Assembly (NCBI GenBank): GCA_030686995.1
Contig: CM060686.1
Span: 73,297,757-73,361,756, forward strand
Length of the DNA stretch: 64,000 nucleotides
From: Artemisia argyi
Lineage: Eukaryota > Streptophyta > Magnoliopsida > Asterales > Asteraceae
Direction of reading: 5' to 3'
The stretch's first letter is position 1, and each line of letters begins with the position of its first letter. This document shows positions 1 to 11,023 of this stretch, piece by piece. The notes under the pieces were generated by a model, which searched no databases, was not told where the DNA came from, and worked only from the letters and a program-made list of their open reading frames with translations. A program made the translations under genes and the position numbers.

Positions 1-59
1 AATTATAAAAGGTGATAACACACCAAGTCTCTTTAAATAGATGGATCTTGGATTTCAAT

Positions 60-215
60 TTATTGGCATCAAAAAGTGAGTTACGAGGCTATTATCATTA
101 ATGACACATAAAGTAACGTAATCTGATGTAATATGCTGTAATCTGTCTTTACCCAAGAATAAAAATTATGTAATCTGATATAATTTAATGTAATGTAATA
201 TTACATACACAATAA
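60..215. repeat. AT-rich MITE-like stretch with repeated TGTAATCTGAT motif
   Basis: Repeated GTAATCTGAT(G/A)TAAT words lie in intronic or flanking DNA. A similar GTAAT(C/T)-rich stretch with the reverse motif AATCAGATTAC occurs near 18160-18345. This suggests a common small transposon family, but I could not define its termini. Confidence 0.3.
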
Positions 216-539
216 CATAGCATACTTGTTATAGTGTAACTTGGTTGGCGAACCCAATGGTTTTATGACCCAGACACGGATTTGGGGAATAAACAGTACA
301 TCAAATCCACTTTTTTAATCAAAAGTGATATCACTGCATAGACTTTTTCTGATGAATATCAGTATCAGCATAAAGTGAGATTACACAGTCAAAACTTTTT
401 TTGAAATTTCATTTAAGCACTGGTTTGCATTTTCTTAATTTTCATGCCCTTCTACATTCCTCATTTTGGAACCTTAAAAAACCATGAGGGATAAATAAAG
501 CCTTCAAGGCAATGTATGATCTATAAAACTCAATTCAAG

Positions 540-1400
540 TATATAACCTTTCTCAAGTAAAGTTTAAAGTAACATTTATTCACTGTATTTTTCTTATTAT
601 AATAACCAACTATATATTCCCTAGTATACAATACATGCATAAGTGATTAGAGATTAACTTCAACACAATCACGGTTGCCATCTCTAAGTCTATAGTAGCA
701 GCAACCAGTACTAAACTACCAGAACATGGTTTATCACATAATTAAGCTCCATATAAAGTAGCTGCAATCAGGACAGTATGGGTGACACCTCGAAAAAGTT
801 AGAAAAGTTGCTGTCAATGCAAGATAAATCCACTAGCCTTAAAAGGTGGCCTAATAGTCAACTAAATATCGTTAAGTGGGAAGATCTCAGATTAACACTT
901 CACAATGCCCACTATAAGTCACAAGTGATCAACCAAGTGTTCATAGATTATGGCCAAGAAAATTGTTCTAGTTGTTGAAGTCACGTGAGAGCAATGTGTG
1001 ATATATAACCTTTTTCATGTAAAGTTCATATAATAACTTTTATCACGGATTTCTGTTTCTTGAATTTTCCTTATTTTAATAGACTCTAGATAAAATAATA
1101 CATGACTCTAAGCATGTGTGATTACTTATTAGCTTCCACACACACAGTCATACATGGTTGGCTTATCAAAGCTGCTATCAGGACAGCATGTGTGACCCCT
1201 CCAAAAATAGTAAAAAGAACTACATGTCAATGCAATGTGGATCTAATAACCTTGTGAGGTGGCCTAATGATTAACTAAGTATCTGTAAGAGGGAAGATCT
1301 CAGATTAACACTTCACAATGCGGCAAGTCAGAAGTGATCAACCATGTGTTCATAAATCATAATAATGGTCACGAAAATGATTATGTATGACAAACAATAA
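540..1400. repeat. Diverged tandem duplication in ELMO intron 5 (about 0.4 kb per copy)
   Basis: Sequence from about 540 to 1000 recurs from about 1003 to 1400. Shared landmarks are TATAACCTTT (541 and 1005), ATCAGGACAG (767 and 1177) and AGATCTCAGATTAACACTTC in both copies. Offsets drift from about 460 to 410, so indels have accumulated. No coding exon was seen in 1-1474; short ORFs here differ between the copies and look like chance. Confidence 0.6.
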
Positions 1401-1474
1401 AAAGCTCACAGTATCAATCAATCTTTGTAGATATTTACTATCAACTGCATGCGCACACAGAAGAGGGGGCATAC

Positions 1475-3751
1475 CGGGAAATTCCTGGCGAAATACAGCA
1501 AATTCTCCAGTGATATGAACCCACCACCCCTATCATGTGAATTTAAGGGATTATTATTTCATAATATTATGCCAACTTTCAATGCAAAAATGGTATTTCT
1601 TTACCGAAAATCTGTGGAAGGGTCCTTCCCCTGCCATCCCATTTCCTTCCACTGCTCAGAAATTAGATCACGGAGTTCCTCTTCTGGAAATGCAGCTTTC
1701 CACAGTGCCCTTAATGCTTCCTACAACATCAAAGATACTTTTGCATATGTTAACAAGCTAATAAGCTATACAATCGACAGTGCACAATAAAAAAATGCCA
1801 TACTAATTGATAAGTGAAAAAGGATATATACCTGGTGTTCTGGAACTGAACCATCATAAGCAATATCTAAACGGTTTTGTAGCCTTTGTAGACAATCCTC
1901 CTGACAGCATCAAAGAAAAACGAAGCATAAGTATACATCTATACTGCACTATAGATATATAGTTATATACACACATTCTAATTACCAATACAAAGCGAGA
2001 ATGAAAAGGCCAGTGGTGATGATAAGAAAGAATAATCATATAGAAGGTATATTATGACCCAACACATCAAGTATTGGTATGCCAGCAATCATTAAACACC
2101 ATTGGAACTACATAACTATGAACAAGCACACACACAAATCGAGTCAACAACAACTAAAAGAACAACACTGTAAGCTGTAATCAATGCATTATTGTAATAC
2201 CAACTAACCCTCTATAGTGTACTACAAACAGAATATATATATATATATATGTATATTTAACACCGCAAAAGGGTTAACAAATACCTGGGCAGGTGTCAAA
2301 TCAAACGACGGACGGGATTCACCTTCTTTTCTCTGAACACAAACACATGAAAGGCTTCTGCCAAGCCATGCTGTTGAGCCCGCAACAACTTCATCTATTA
2401 CAAATAGATAATGAGCAAAGCAAGTGAGTTGTAAGTTTTCCAGAACTCATGGTTTTCAACTAGATCAAACATTCATAATATGTATCATCAATCACTTAAC
2501 AGAAAACAACAATAATATAATAAAATTCAGCAGAAATGAAATACTGAGCATTTTTTTTTTTTTTCCAATCATAAACTATAAAATACAAACGGATTCTGAA
2601 TTGTCTATAAGCAAACATTTAATAACCAAAGAATTTCATTAACAATTGAACCGAATCAATCATATAACATAAAACTTAACACAGATTGTATAAGCATCAA
2701 CATATGCGGTCTGTTTGGCAAAACGGGTTCAAGCTTATCTTAAAAGCAACTTCTTCTTTTCTTTTCTTTTTTAATTTAGAAGCTTACTTTACTTTCAGCT
2801 TTTTTGTCAACCAAACAAAGCATATATCTAGCGAAAGCTTGCCAAACACGCCTTGATACACCAGCAGCACACGAAAAGGTCAAGTAGACCATCATTACAT
2901 GATACTAGAAACTAGTGACGCAGCTAATAAACACTACGCACATTACTCAGAAACAACTTTCAATACAACCTTCAATCCCGACACATCAAACTTACCATAA
3001 CTATCACAGCAACACTCCCTAAGAGGGTGTTTGTTTAAGTTATATGTGGGCTTATGAGCTTATTTGATTTCGGCTTATATTATCTAAGCCCCAATTTTCG
3101 GCTTATTTTGAGACTTGTGGGCTTAAATAAGTTTAATATGATATAATAAACACATATAAGCCCATAAGTCTCAAAATAAGCCGGAGAATTGGGGCTTATA
3201 TAATATAAACCGAAATCAAATAAGCTCATAAGCCCACATATAAGCTTAAACAAACACCCCCTAATCAAAAATAACTCAAACTTCACACACAACTAAAAAC
3301 CTAAACCCTAACTTTACACAACCTATCAACAGAACTCGAACATTTCAACCAACAGAATATCACACCATTACATTACATCATACTTGAAACTAGTGACGCG
3401 GCTAATAAACAAAACGCACATCATTCGCAAAGACGAATAACAACCGTTTATCCCAAACGCAATGTATCAAAAACATACACACAACATTTAAAACACCATT
3501 TTCGCGATCACAACAACGCCACGCGGATAAACTTAACTATAACAATAACTTTACACAATCTATAAAATAAACTTTATATAAGTCAACATACATTGAAAAC
3601 AGATCCATAACTAGTTAAAATGCAGGTAATGAAAAAAAATAAAAATAGTTTATATATATATACCAGTGTGACACGTGTTAGTTCGATCAAGATGCTGAGA
3701 GTTTCGACGAACAGCGACGAATGATCCACCGTCGTCTCTACTAACATCCAT
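1475..3751 (-). CDS. ELMO-domain protein, 5' part of gene (five exons, incomplete)
   Basis: Five exons join in frame with GT-AG introns: 3664-3751, 2285-2394, 1832-1900, 1605-1720 and 1475-1529, together 146 codons. The protein starts MDVSRDDGGSF, passes through STAWLGRSLSC and ALRALWKAAFPEEEL, and ends at LLYFARNFP. This matches the plant ELMO/CED-12 family. The stretch GKDPSTDFRGGGF carries the Arg that in ELMOD proteins is the proposed GAP residue for Arf-type GTPases; its codon is split between exons 4 and 5. Family knowledge: plant ELMOD proteins include MACARON of pollen-aperture formation. The start Met is the first ATG of exon 1. The rest of the ELMO domain is not found in 1-1474, so the gene continues beyond the left edge after an intron of at least 1.47 kb. 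Identity as an ELMO protein is firm; the subfamily is not settled. Confidence 0.88.
2709..2852. mobile_element. hAT-like MITE in ELMO intron 1
   Basis: The block starts CTGTTTGGCAAA and ends GCTTGCCAAACACG, giving short imperfect terminal inverted repeats around a pyrimidine-rich core. This form is typical of small hAT-type MITEs. The target duplication is not clear. Confidence 0.45.
2892..2955. repeat. Direct repeat, copy 1 (copy 2 at 3366-3428)
   Basis: About 60 bp including GAAACTAGTGACGC and GCTAATAAACA recur about 475 bp downstream with few changes. The two copies flank the foldback MITE at 3021-3262 inside intron 1 of the ELMO gene. Confidence 0.6.
3021..3262. mobile_element. Foldback MITE, long terminal inverted repeats
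   Basis: The two halves are near-complete inverted copies. The left end GGGTGTTTGTTTAAG pairs with the right end CTTAAACAAACACCC, and pairing continues through GGGCTTATGAGCTTATTTGA and its complement for about 110 bases per arm. CCTAA occurs on both sides and may be part of the target duplication. It lies in intron 1 of the ELMO gene, so its transcript would form a long hairpin. Confidence 0.75.
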
Positions 3752-4053
3752 TATTATTAAGGTGCATAAACAGTTAAGTGAGGTGCATTTTTTTAAAACG
3801 TGATGTTGTTAGTGGATTTGTTGAAGTTGGGGGATTAGAAAATGGAATTAGCGGAATGGAATGTAATGGAATGGAAGGGAAGGGAGTTGATGGTGACGGA
3901 AATGAAGGGTAATTGATTGAGAGTGAGAGGGATATGGGTTTGACTTATTTTGACTAGGTAGTTCTCTCTTGAATTGCTTCTAATAAAGATTTTAGGATGT
4001 ATGGGATCATTATTTTCGGATTTAATTTCATTTACATACAAAATATTTACTCA
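3752..4053 (-). promoter_or_regulatory. Presumed upstream region of the ELMO gene
   Basis: About 300 bp lie between the ELMO start codon and the first MITE. The stretch holds purine-rich GGAATGGAA-type repeats on the plus strand (3840-3905). I see no convincing TATA box. The regulatory role is inferred from position only. Confidence 0.35.
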
Positions 4054-4278
4054 GGGTGCGTTTGGTATGCTATCATCAATCACAATGGATATGAGTTTGA
4101 TAGTAGTAGTGGCCCTTCACCTATGATAGATCAATTCCTTACTTTTTTTATGGTATATGAAGTATAGAATAAATCTATCATTCATTCCCATAAAAGTAGG
4201 GCCCTCATCTTAAACAAACATCATGTATCACTTTCATAGTCATAGTTTCATTCCCATAATACAATATCAAACGCACTC
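4054..4278. mobile_element. Tourist-like (PIF/Harbinger) MITE, copy A
   Basis: The copy starts GGGTGCGTTTGGTATG and ends CAAACGCACTC. The internal sequence (TTTGATAGTAGTAGTGG, CTCATCTTAAACAAACAT) is shared with the two following copies. It is followed by TAA, fitting the 3-bp TWA target of PIF/Harbinger MITEs. Confidence 0.7.
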
Positions 4279-4281
4279 TAA

Positions 4282-4733
4282 GGTGCGTTTAGTATGCCGC
4301 TATCAATCACAATGAGAATGATTTTAATAATACTGGTGGGCCTCTCGGTATGAAAGATCCATACCTTAACCTTTTGAGGTATATGGAATATGGAGCATTT
4401 CTATCATTTATTACCATAGTTGTGGGCCCTCTCATCTTAAACAAACACATTTAGGGTGCGTTTGGTATGCTGTCGTTAATAACAATGGGTATGAGTTTGA
4501 TAGTAGTGGTGGGTCCCTCATCTATGAAAGATCCATACCTAGCTCTCTTGATGAATATGGAGTATGGATAATATCTATCATTCATTACCATAGTAGTGGG
4601 CCCCCTCATCTTAAACAAACATTTTTAATCACTTTCATAGTTATAGTCTCATTCCCATAGGAGGATACCAAACGCACCCTTAATCACTTTCATAGTCATA
4701 GAGTCATTTCCATAATCGGATACCAAACGCACC
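4282..4733. mobile_element. Tourist-like MITE, copy B, split by copy C
   Basis: Copy B runs 4282-4453, is interrupted by copy C, and resumes at 4683-4733 with TCACTTTCATAGTCATAG and the end ACCAAACGCACC. The interrupted site corresponds to a T-rich point that is continuous in copy C, so the order of insertion is clear. Confidence 0.7.
4454..4679. mobile_element. Tourist-like MITE, copy C, nested in copy B
   Basis: The copy starts GGGTGCGTTTGGTATG and ends ACCAAACGCACCC, flanked by TTA at 4451-4453 and 4680-4682. This is the trinucleotide target duplication expected for PIF/Harbinger elements. Confidence 0.78.
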
Positions 4734-4905
4734 ATTAGATGTCAAAACAAATCTAAGTCATTCATTTTTAACAAACTCATTTGTATTTTATTTTTTTTCA
4801 AATAGTAATTTATCTTAAACCGTTAATCATTAAGCGAAGAAAAGTAACCATCGTGACGAGAATTTAATTATCATTTTGTAGATTGTCACTCTGATATACT
4901 TTCAA

Positions 4906-4944
<39 letters not shown>

Positions 4945-6107
4945 TTTTTTCTTTTTTTCACGTTTTTACATTTTTCCGTCTTTTTTTTTTTTTTTTTTTT
5001 TTTTTGAAACTTGTAAGAGAAATCACATGTGATATTACATTAATTCGGAAAAAACACATAAAATCACATATGATTTTTTATTAATTATGATTTTTTTCAT
5101 ATATGATTATAAAAGTTTTATAAATGAACCACTATATTCTATAATTCGAATATAGTGTGTGTGATATATGGTTGACAAGCCAAGAACTGAATGTTTTTTA
5201 TTGCAAAAAAGAGAAATGTTTTTTATTTATAGACAAATATTTATGTCAATTTTAGTACGGATGTTTAGTGTTCGAACTTTGATGTTAGTATTAAATCACA
5301 TGTGATATGTAATTCGAATTTTGATACAACTAAGAAAACATGAAAAAAACATGATCAAAATAAAGTTTGTCGAAACTATATCAAAGTGTCCGTCTATAGA
5401 AAGATAACTAAGTGAAATTTGTATTGTCTGACGATCAACGGTTCATGAGATATTTAAAATTATAAAAAAATGTGTATAATTGAATTTTTAATTTAAATTA
5501 ATATTCATTTTTTTCTTAACAAGAAAATTAGTGGCTGAGATTTATCCATTAGAATTTAAGAAAAGTTTTTTTTATGTAAAATAACTCTCTTCTTAGATTA
5601 CGGGTTCAACTAGATGCCATACATGTCTTATCTTTTTGGGAAGGCTGGTGCCGACAATCTTAGGCGAGACATAATGGTGACAATTCCTTTCATCGTCACA
5701 ACAGTATCACATCACCATTTAACACTATCACTACTCATCGTCCCATCCATCTTTCAATCACAATGGTTACCATTCTCCTCACCCCAAACTTATTTTTTTT
5801 TAACAAATTAATTAAAAACTAAATTAAACTTTTATTCATAAAATTAAAAACATTACATATATAATTAAAAACTTAAATGTACGAAACTAAAAACATAAAC
5901 GAATATTGTAAATTCCACTTCGCCTTGATCGCCTCCTTCATCTACATCACCATTTGGAGACAGATTCCACTCAAGTGATCAGTATGGCTCATATAAAATA
6001 TGGTGAGTTTTGGTATTGTTGGTTTCTGTAAATAAATTATGTGGCTTGAAAGTTTAGCGGTGGAGTAAGATCGAGACGAAAATTTGAATTTGGTGTTTTA
6101 ACGTTTT
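4734..6107. other. AT-rich non-coding DNA
   Basis: This stretch contains a poly-A run (about 4906-4942) and a poly-T run (about 4983-5005), then AT-rich sequence. Short ORFs here have no recognisable product. It is the left flank of the copia insertion site. Confidence 0.6.
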
Positions 6108-6112
6108 GTTGT

Positions 6113-6513
6113 TGTTAGGAATACGATTATTCAGTTAAAGACTCGGTCACCCCAAGTATTGCTAAGCATTACGTAGCTCGTAGAATTATCCTTATTATAG
6201 TTAGTACGTAGTTTATTAGTAGTTAAATATGTAAATAGTATTCGTAGAGTGGGTCGGGTCTTTACCCTCTGTCAGCTCACTCTACAGCTCGTTTCATGGA
6301 GCACCAAGTAGTTGTAGTATATATACCCTCTCTCACCCAAGGGAGAGGGTTGGACCTTTCACATAGTTCAATCTAATATATGTGTGTTTCTCTCTCTAAG
6401 GCTCCCAACCTCTATTTCTCTCACTAAACTATTATATTTCTCCTTCTTCTATCATCTTAATTCGAACCACAATCACAAGAACCATACGTGTTTAAGATTA
6501 TGAGTATCCTACA
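6113..6513 (+). repeat. 5' LTR of the copia element (401 bp)
   Basis: Starts TGTTAGGAATACG and ends GAGTATCCTACA (TG...CA). It appears identical over its whole length to 17261-17661. Confidence 0.95.
6318..6325 (+). promoter_or_regulatory. TATA box in the copia LTR
   Basis: TATATATA lies about 190 bp before the LTR end, followed by a CT-rich ACCCTCTCTCACCC stretch usual for a plant start region. The same site is at 17466-17473 in the 3' LTR. Transcription would start near 6350. Confidence 0.6.
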
Positions 6514-6515
6514 AT

Positions 6516-6529
6516 TGGTATCAAGAGCC
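6516..6529 (+). other. Primer binding site, initiator tRNA-Met
   Basis: TGGTATCAAGAGCC lies 2 bp inside the 5' LTR and is complementary to the 3' end of plant initiator tRNA-Met, the usual copia primer. Confidence 0.9.
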
Positions 6530-6786
6530 ATGGTTACATCCTAGGGATTGGTTTGTGCTCGAATTTGGTGCTTGGTTTTGTGACTTTATTTGGTTCGAAT
6601 GGTTCTTGGCTTGGTTTGATCTTTCTTGTGTTATTTGACATGTTAGTGATGTACTTTTATGATCATAGGTGTTAGTTGAACATTGTGTTTCAGTTGGCTA
6701 TACCATATCTTTAATCTATTTGAAGTTTGGACTTGATTTTGGGCGTATTTCATAGTTGCGTTTAAGTCTACTGTAACATTGCTTAT

Positions 6787-7216
6787 CTGCGTTTAGTTTC
6801 TGATTTCTGCGGTTAGTTTGCTGCGATTACTATTTTGGGAATACAAACAAATCGCAAGGAAAGTGACAGATTTGGATTTTTGTGTACTGCGATTAGCTCT
6901 TGCGGTTAAGTGGTTTGCGGTTAGTTTTCTGCGGTTAAGTTTTTTTGCGGTTAAGTTTTCTGCGGTTAAGTGGTTTGCGGTTAAGTGGTTTGCGGTTAGT
7001 TTTCTGCGGTTAAGTTTTCTGTGGTTAAGTTTTCTGCGGTTAAGTGGTTTGCGGTTAGTTTTCTGCGGTTAAGTTTTCTGCGATTAAGTGGTTTGTGGTT
7101 AGATCTTTGTGGTTATCTCTCCTGCGGTTAACTTCCTGCGGTTATCTCATCTTGTGGTTAACTCACCTTGTGGCTACCTTTCCTGCGGTTACCTTGCCTG
7201 GTCCTGCGGTTAACTC
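6787..7216 (+). repeat. TGCGGTTA minisatellite in the copia leader
   Basis: Roughly twenty copies of TGCGGTTA or a one-base variant are spaced about 11-16 bases apart, joined by AGTGGTT, AGTTTTC and similar linkers. A short open frame through it (6818-7072) reads repeated AVKWF/FLRLS units and is best seen as a by-product of the repeat. Confidence 0.85.
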
Positions 7217-7509
7217 TGTTTGACCATAGTTGATTTTTTACGCATAACTTTTGAACCGTAACTCCGTTTTCAGCGAATTAGCTGTCAAAACGTCCGGAAC
7301 AGGCTGAATATTGTGAGGTTTCACCACGAAGTCGTGAAACGAATTTTTCGAGGCCCAAATCACCTCCGGAGTGAAGTTATTGAGGTTTTAAGTTTTCAGA
7401 CCAATAATTTCACCGTAAAAACTTGCATCAACCGAACCAAGATCACAACTAAACAACATATAACCTTGTCAAAACTAACAATCACCACTCTTAACATACA
7501 ATCACTGCT

Positions 7510-10500
7510 ATGGAATCTTCGTGGTCGAATTCTAATGATAATGTGCTTCATCAGCCAATTAAATTGCCCGATAATGCAAAGAATAGTCGCATTGAATGTT
7601 TTCGATCACTCCATACACATCTCAAGGTTCTCTTTGCAAAACCTGGATACTTGGGAGGTTTCAATCGTGCATTCGCAACACTTTTTGGTCAAAATGTTGA
7701 GACCTTCACAGTCAAAATGATTTTACACTTAGATCAACTTCAACAACAACTTGATACAGGTGAATTTTCTGAAGGTAGTTCTATGGCTGCATTCTGTGTG
7801 ATCAACAACCAACTCCAAGCGTTCATTGATTCACGATTCACTGAGGAGTATGATCATGAGTGTCAAATGACGAAAAAGAGCTTTGCGACTCATACGGGAA
7901 TTGAAGTTGACGTGTTCAGAGTCACACTACTCCAACTCATGGGTAATGTGAAAGAGTACATTATGGAAAGAGCAAAGCACGAGCACAAGTATGAAGACAA
8001 AGTGATGGCATGTCGGGGGCAACCATGTGATGGTAGTGTGGATTCGGGCAAAGCATCGAATGCTGGGTCAGTTATCATCGAAGGCAGAGGATCAGAGACT
8101 GAAAAGCTTGACACAACGAACAGTTCAATGACTCTTACACGTGATGTGGATGCAGATATCAGACCGGTAAAAGAACATGTGTCATGTGCTAAGGTACTCG
8201 AACTGTGTAACATTGTTGATGAACAAAAGATTCCTAACAAAGTACAACCGACAAACAATGTCGATTCAGATGTCGTTGACATGGGAAATAGCAATGTTGA
8301 CCCATGTGAACAACATATGAAACACAATGAAGTGTCTGTTGTACAATGTAGTGCATCTTCTGTTTTAAAAGATGATTGTGTCGTGCATGAGTACACTGCC
8401 TATAACCCTGATGACTCCTTGACCACTAGATTTAATATCCTTAAGGATCAAGTGGCTATGTACGAACAACGTGCTAGATTTGAACTCACTGGACGTGAGC
8501 AGAACATGGAATGGCAAATGCGTGCATATATATCTGAAAATAATCTTAAGCGAGAAACATTGAAAAAGGAGTTACAATCTTTGCAAAAACAATTGGATCA
8601 AACTGTTAAACAAAAACAAGAGATTCAAAAAGGTTTAAACACACTCAAACATGATTTCAAAGAGAAGGAAACAAAACTCCTAAATGATTTCTCTAGTCTT
8701 AAAATGCTGAAAAACAAACTTGAGGATAAGTTATACACGCAAGGCCAAACCATTCAAACTGCTCAAATGATGCATAAACATAGGAAGTTGAGTGATGATC
8801 ATAGTGAGAAGGATTCTACTAAGCCAAAAGCCAATTTCCTTAGAAGCGGTATAGGTGCTCAACCGGCATTATATGATGCAAACATTATGCTTGAGCCTAG
8901 TCATGCCCCACCTGATGCTACATCTGATGATGAGGGCAATGAGATAGAAGATAGAACCAGAAAAAAACTTGCTGAGAAATTAAGGGATCCCCAGTGCATA
9001 GCTAATAAAATCTTGTACAATTATGATTACTCTGAAGATAATCAATTAGCTATCTTTGTCCCACAAAAGAAATTTACTCCAGAGCAAGTCTTCTGGAACA
9101 TAGACATAGAAAAATTGAAAGCTGAAAGAGTTGTAGGTAACACACGCACTATGTTTAGAATTGCTCACCCAACTGCTTACCCCCTGAACACACCTAGGCA
9201 CCTTGTACCTTTCACTCTCCCCACGCAAAATAATACACTAATTGCCTTATATGTCCTTGGTCAATTATTCGTTGATTTTGACAAAACATGTAAAAAGAGA
9301 ATAACACCAACGGGTATTACTGAAGGGGAAAGAGGTTTTGAGCAAACAAAACAATGTTACCTAACTGAAGTCATGCCATTTTTCAAACTTCTCAAAGAAC
9401 ATTTTGAGGGCCTTAAAAATACCATTAATGATGATGTGACTCAAATGAAAAAGGTTTTTAATGATGTGGAAAATGAGGGTAAACAATTGGCAATTGATCT
9501 TAAATGCAGTGAAGTTGCGAGGAAAAATATTCTCATCATGAATGAGAATTTGATTACTAAATGTGTTGCTCAGGACGTATTTTATACTGCTACTGATTCT
9601 ATGTTATCTGCCTGCCAATTTCATGAGATGTCTATTGCATTGACCGCTCTCTAGAATCGTGTTGTTGAGCTTGAGGGGGAGAATTTAAAATTGTGTGAGA
9701 AAATTCAAAACGATGACCATGATAACATGGTCAGACATTTGTCAAAACTAGAGGTTGATAATCTTAATTTGCAATTAAAGTATCAACATTTAGAAGAAAG
9801 TACTAAAATCTCAAATGCCAAGACATCTTCGGATGCTCCTGAATTTGATGCATATTTTGAATTAGCCAAACGTGATGAAAAGATTCAAGCTCACACTAAC
9901 ACGATTCGGAACCTGAGGGTCCAAATTGCCCAATTGAAGTCAAACAAGTGTGATGTGATTGGCACCTAAAAACCACAGTCTATAGATTCTCAGAATTTTC
10001 AATTTCAAGATACCATCAATAAATTGCAACATGAAAATGATTGGTTTCGTGCTGAAAATTCAAAAGTCAAACAACATTACAAAGAGTTATACGATTCAAT
10101 TAAGATCACACGTGATATAAACAATGAAAAGATAACTTCTTTGCTTAAAGAGATTGAGAATCTAAAGACTCTGGCAAAAGGGAAAATGCCAATCATCAAT
10201 TGTGATAATATTGTTCAAAAGGTTTCTGCTTGTAAGAAGTATACTTGTGATGCTGTGTATATTTCTCTTCCCCTTAGGAATAATAAGTTGGTTCATAGTG
10301 ACTATCTTAAACATCTTAAGGAGTGCCTTGATTTGCTTCGTGAAACCATTGAAGAGGATAGGACAGCAAAACCACTTGATGATGCTATTGTAGGTGCCTG
10401 CTTTCTCACTAATAGATCTCAGGAACTCTTAGAATATGCTATTGGTACATGTCCTAAAATTGATAGCAAGCAAGATAGGTCTACTGCATCATCATCTATG

Positions 10501-11004
10501 ACTAAGAACAAGCATGTTACCTTTGAGGTACCCTTGGAAACTTCAGATCCCAACACATCAAAACATGTTCAGCAACCGGAAGTGAAAAAGACTAAAATTC
10601 CCATTAGTCCGTCTACAGGAGTAAATAGTAACACTAAAGCTAGAGAGTCTAAACCAAAGAGAAATAGAAGGAATTATAGGACTTCACCTGCTAAAAGTGT
10701 TCCTAAAAAGAAAGTAGACGACCACATGAGGAACATTAAGTCCAACTTGAGCAAAATGAGTCATAATTCAAAACCTAATTCACGTTGCAAAACATGTAAT
10801 GAATGCATAATTTCGAGTAATCATGATAAATGTGTTGAGAAATTTCTGAAGTCGTTTAACAAAACCCCAGTTAAGAAAGTTTGGAGAGCTAAACAAAGTA
10901 AGCAAATTTGGAAAGCAACAGGTAAACTGTTTGCCAATGTTGGTTATCAATGGAAGTCCACTGGAAGGAAATTCACTTTAGGAGAACAATGCCCTTTTAA
11001 CTAG
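7510..11004 (+). pseudogene. Copia gag-like coiled-coil ORF, 1165 codons with two in-frame stops
   Basis: One frame runs from ATG 7510 to TAG 11002-11004, interrupted only by TAG 9652-9654 and TAA 9967-9969. The first open part is 714 aa. Residues about 340-425 are Lys/Glu/Gln-rich and strongly heptad-like (coiled coil). Downstream come blocks typical of the large Asteraceae copia gag region, such as FDKTCKKRITPTGITEGERG and ECYLTEV-type TKQCYLTEVMPFF. Near residues 1080-1110 is a Cys-rich CKTCNECIISSNHDKC segment; no classic CCHC zinc knuckle was found. After the final stop the family pattern resumes in another frame (11024 onward), explained by one extra T in the run at 10994-10997. Structural or RNA-binding gag role is inferred from family and position. 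Confidence 0.75.
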
Positions 11005-11023
11005 GATAACTAATTCTAAAGTA

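Noticed and set aside
1449..1790. 113-aa plus-strand ORF
   Set aside because: Antisense to ELMO exons 4 and 5 and across their intron; the minus strand carries the real exons.
5614..5811. 65-aa ORF before the copia element
   Set aside because: No similarity recognised, no splice signals or repeats to support it; treated as chance.
6818..7072. 84-aa ORF of repeated AVKWF and FLRLS units
   Set aside because: It is a reading of the TGCGGTTA minisatellite in the copia leader; no independent coding signal.
7890..8396. 168-aa antisense ORF
   Set aside because: A shadow of the copia gag-like frame on the other strand, with no recognisable domain.
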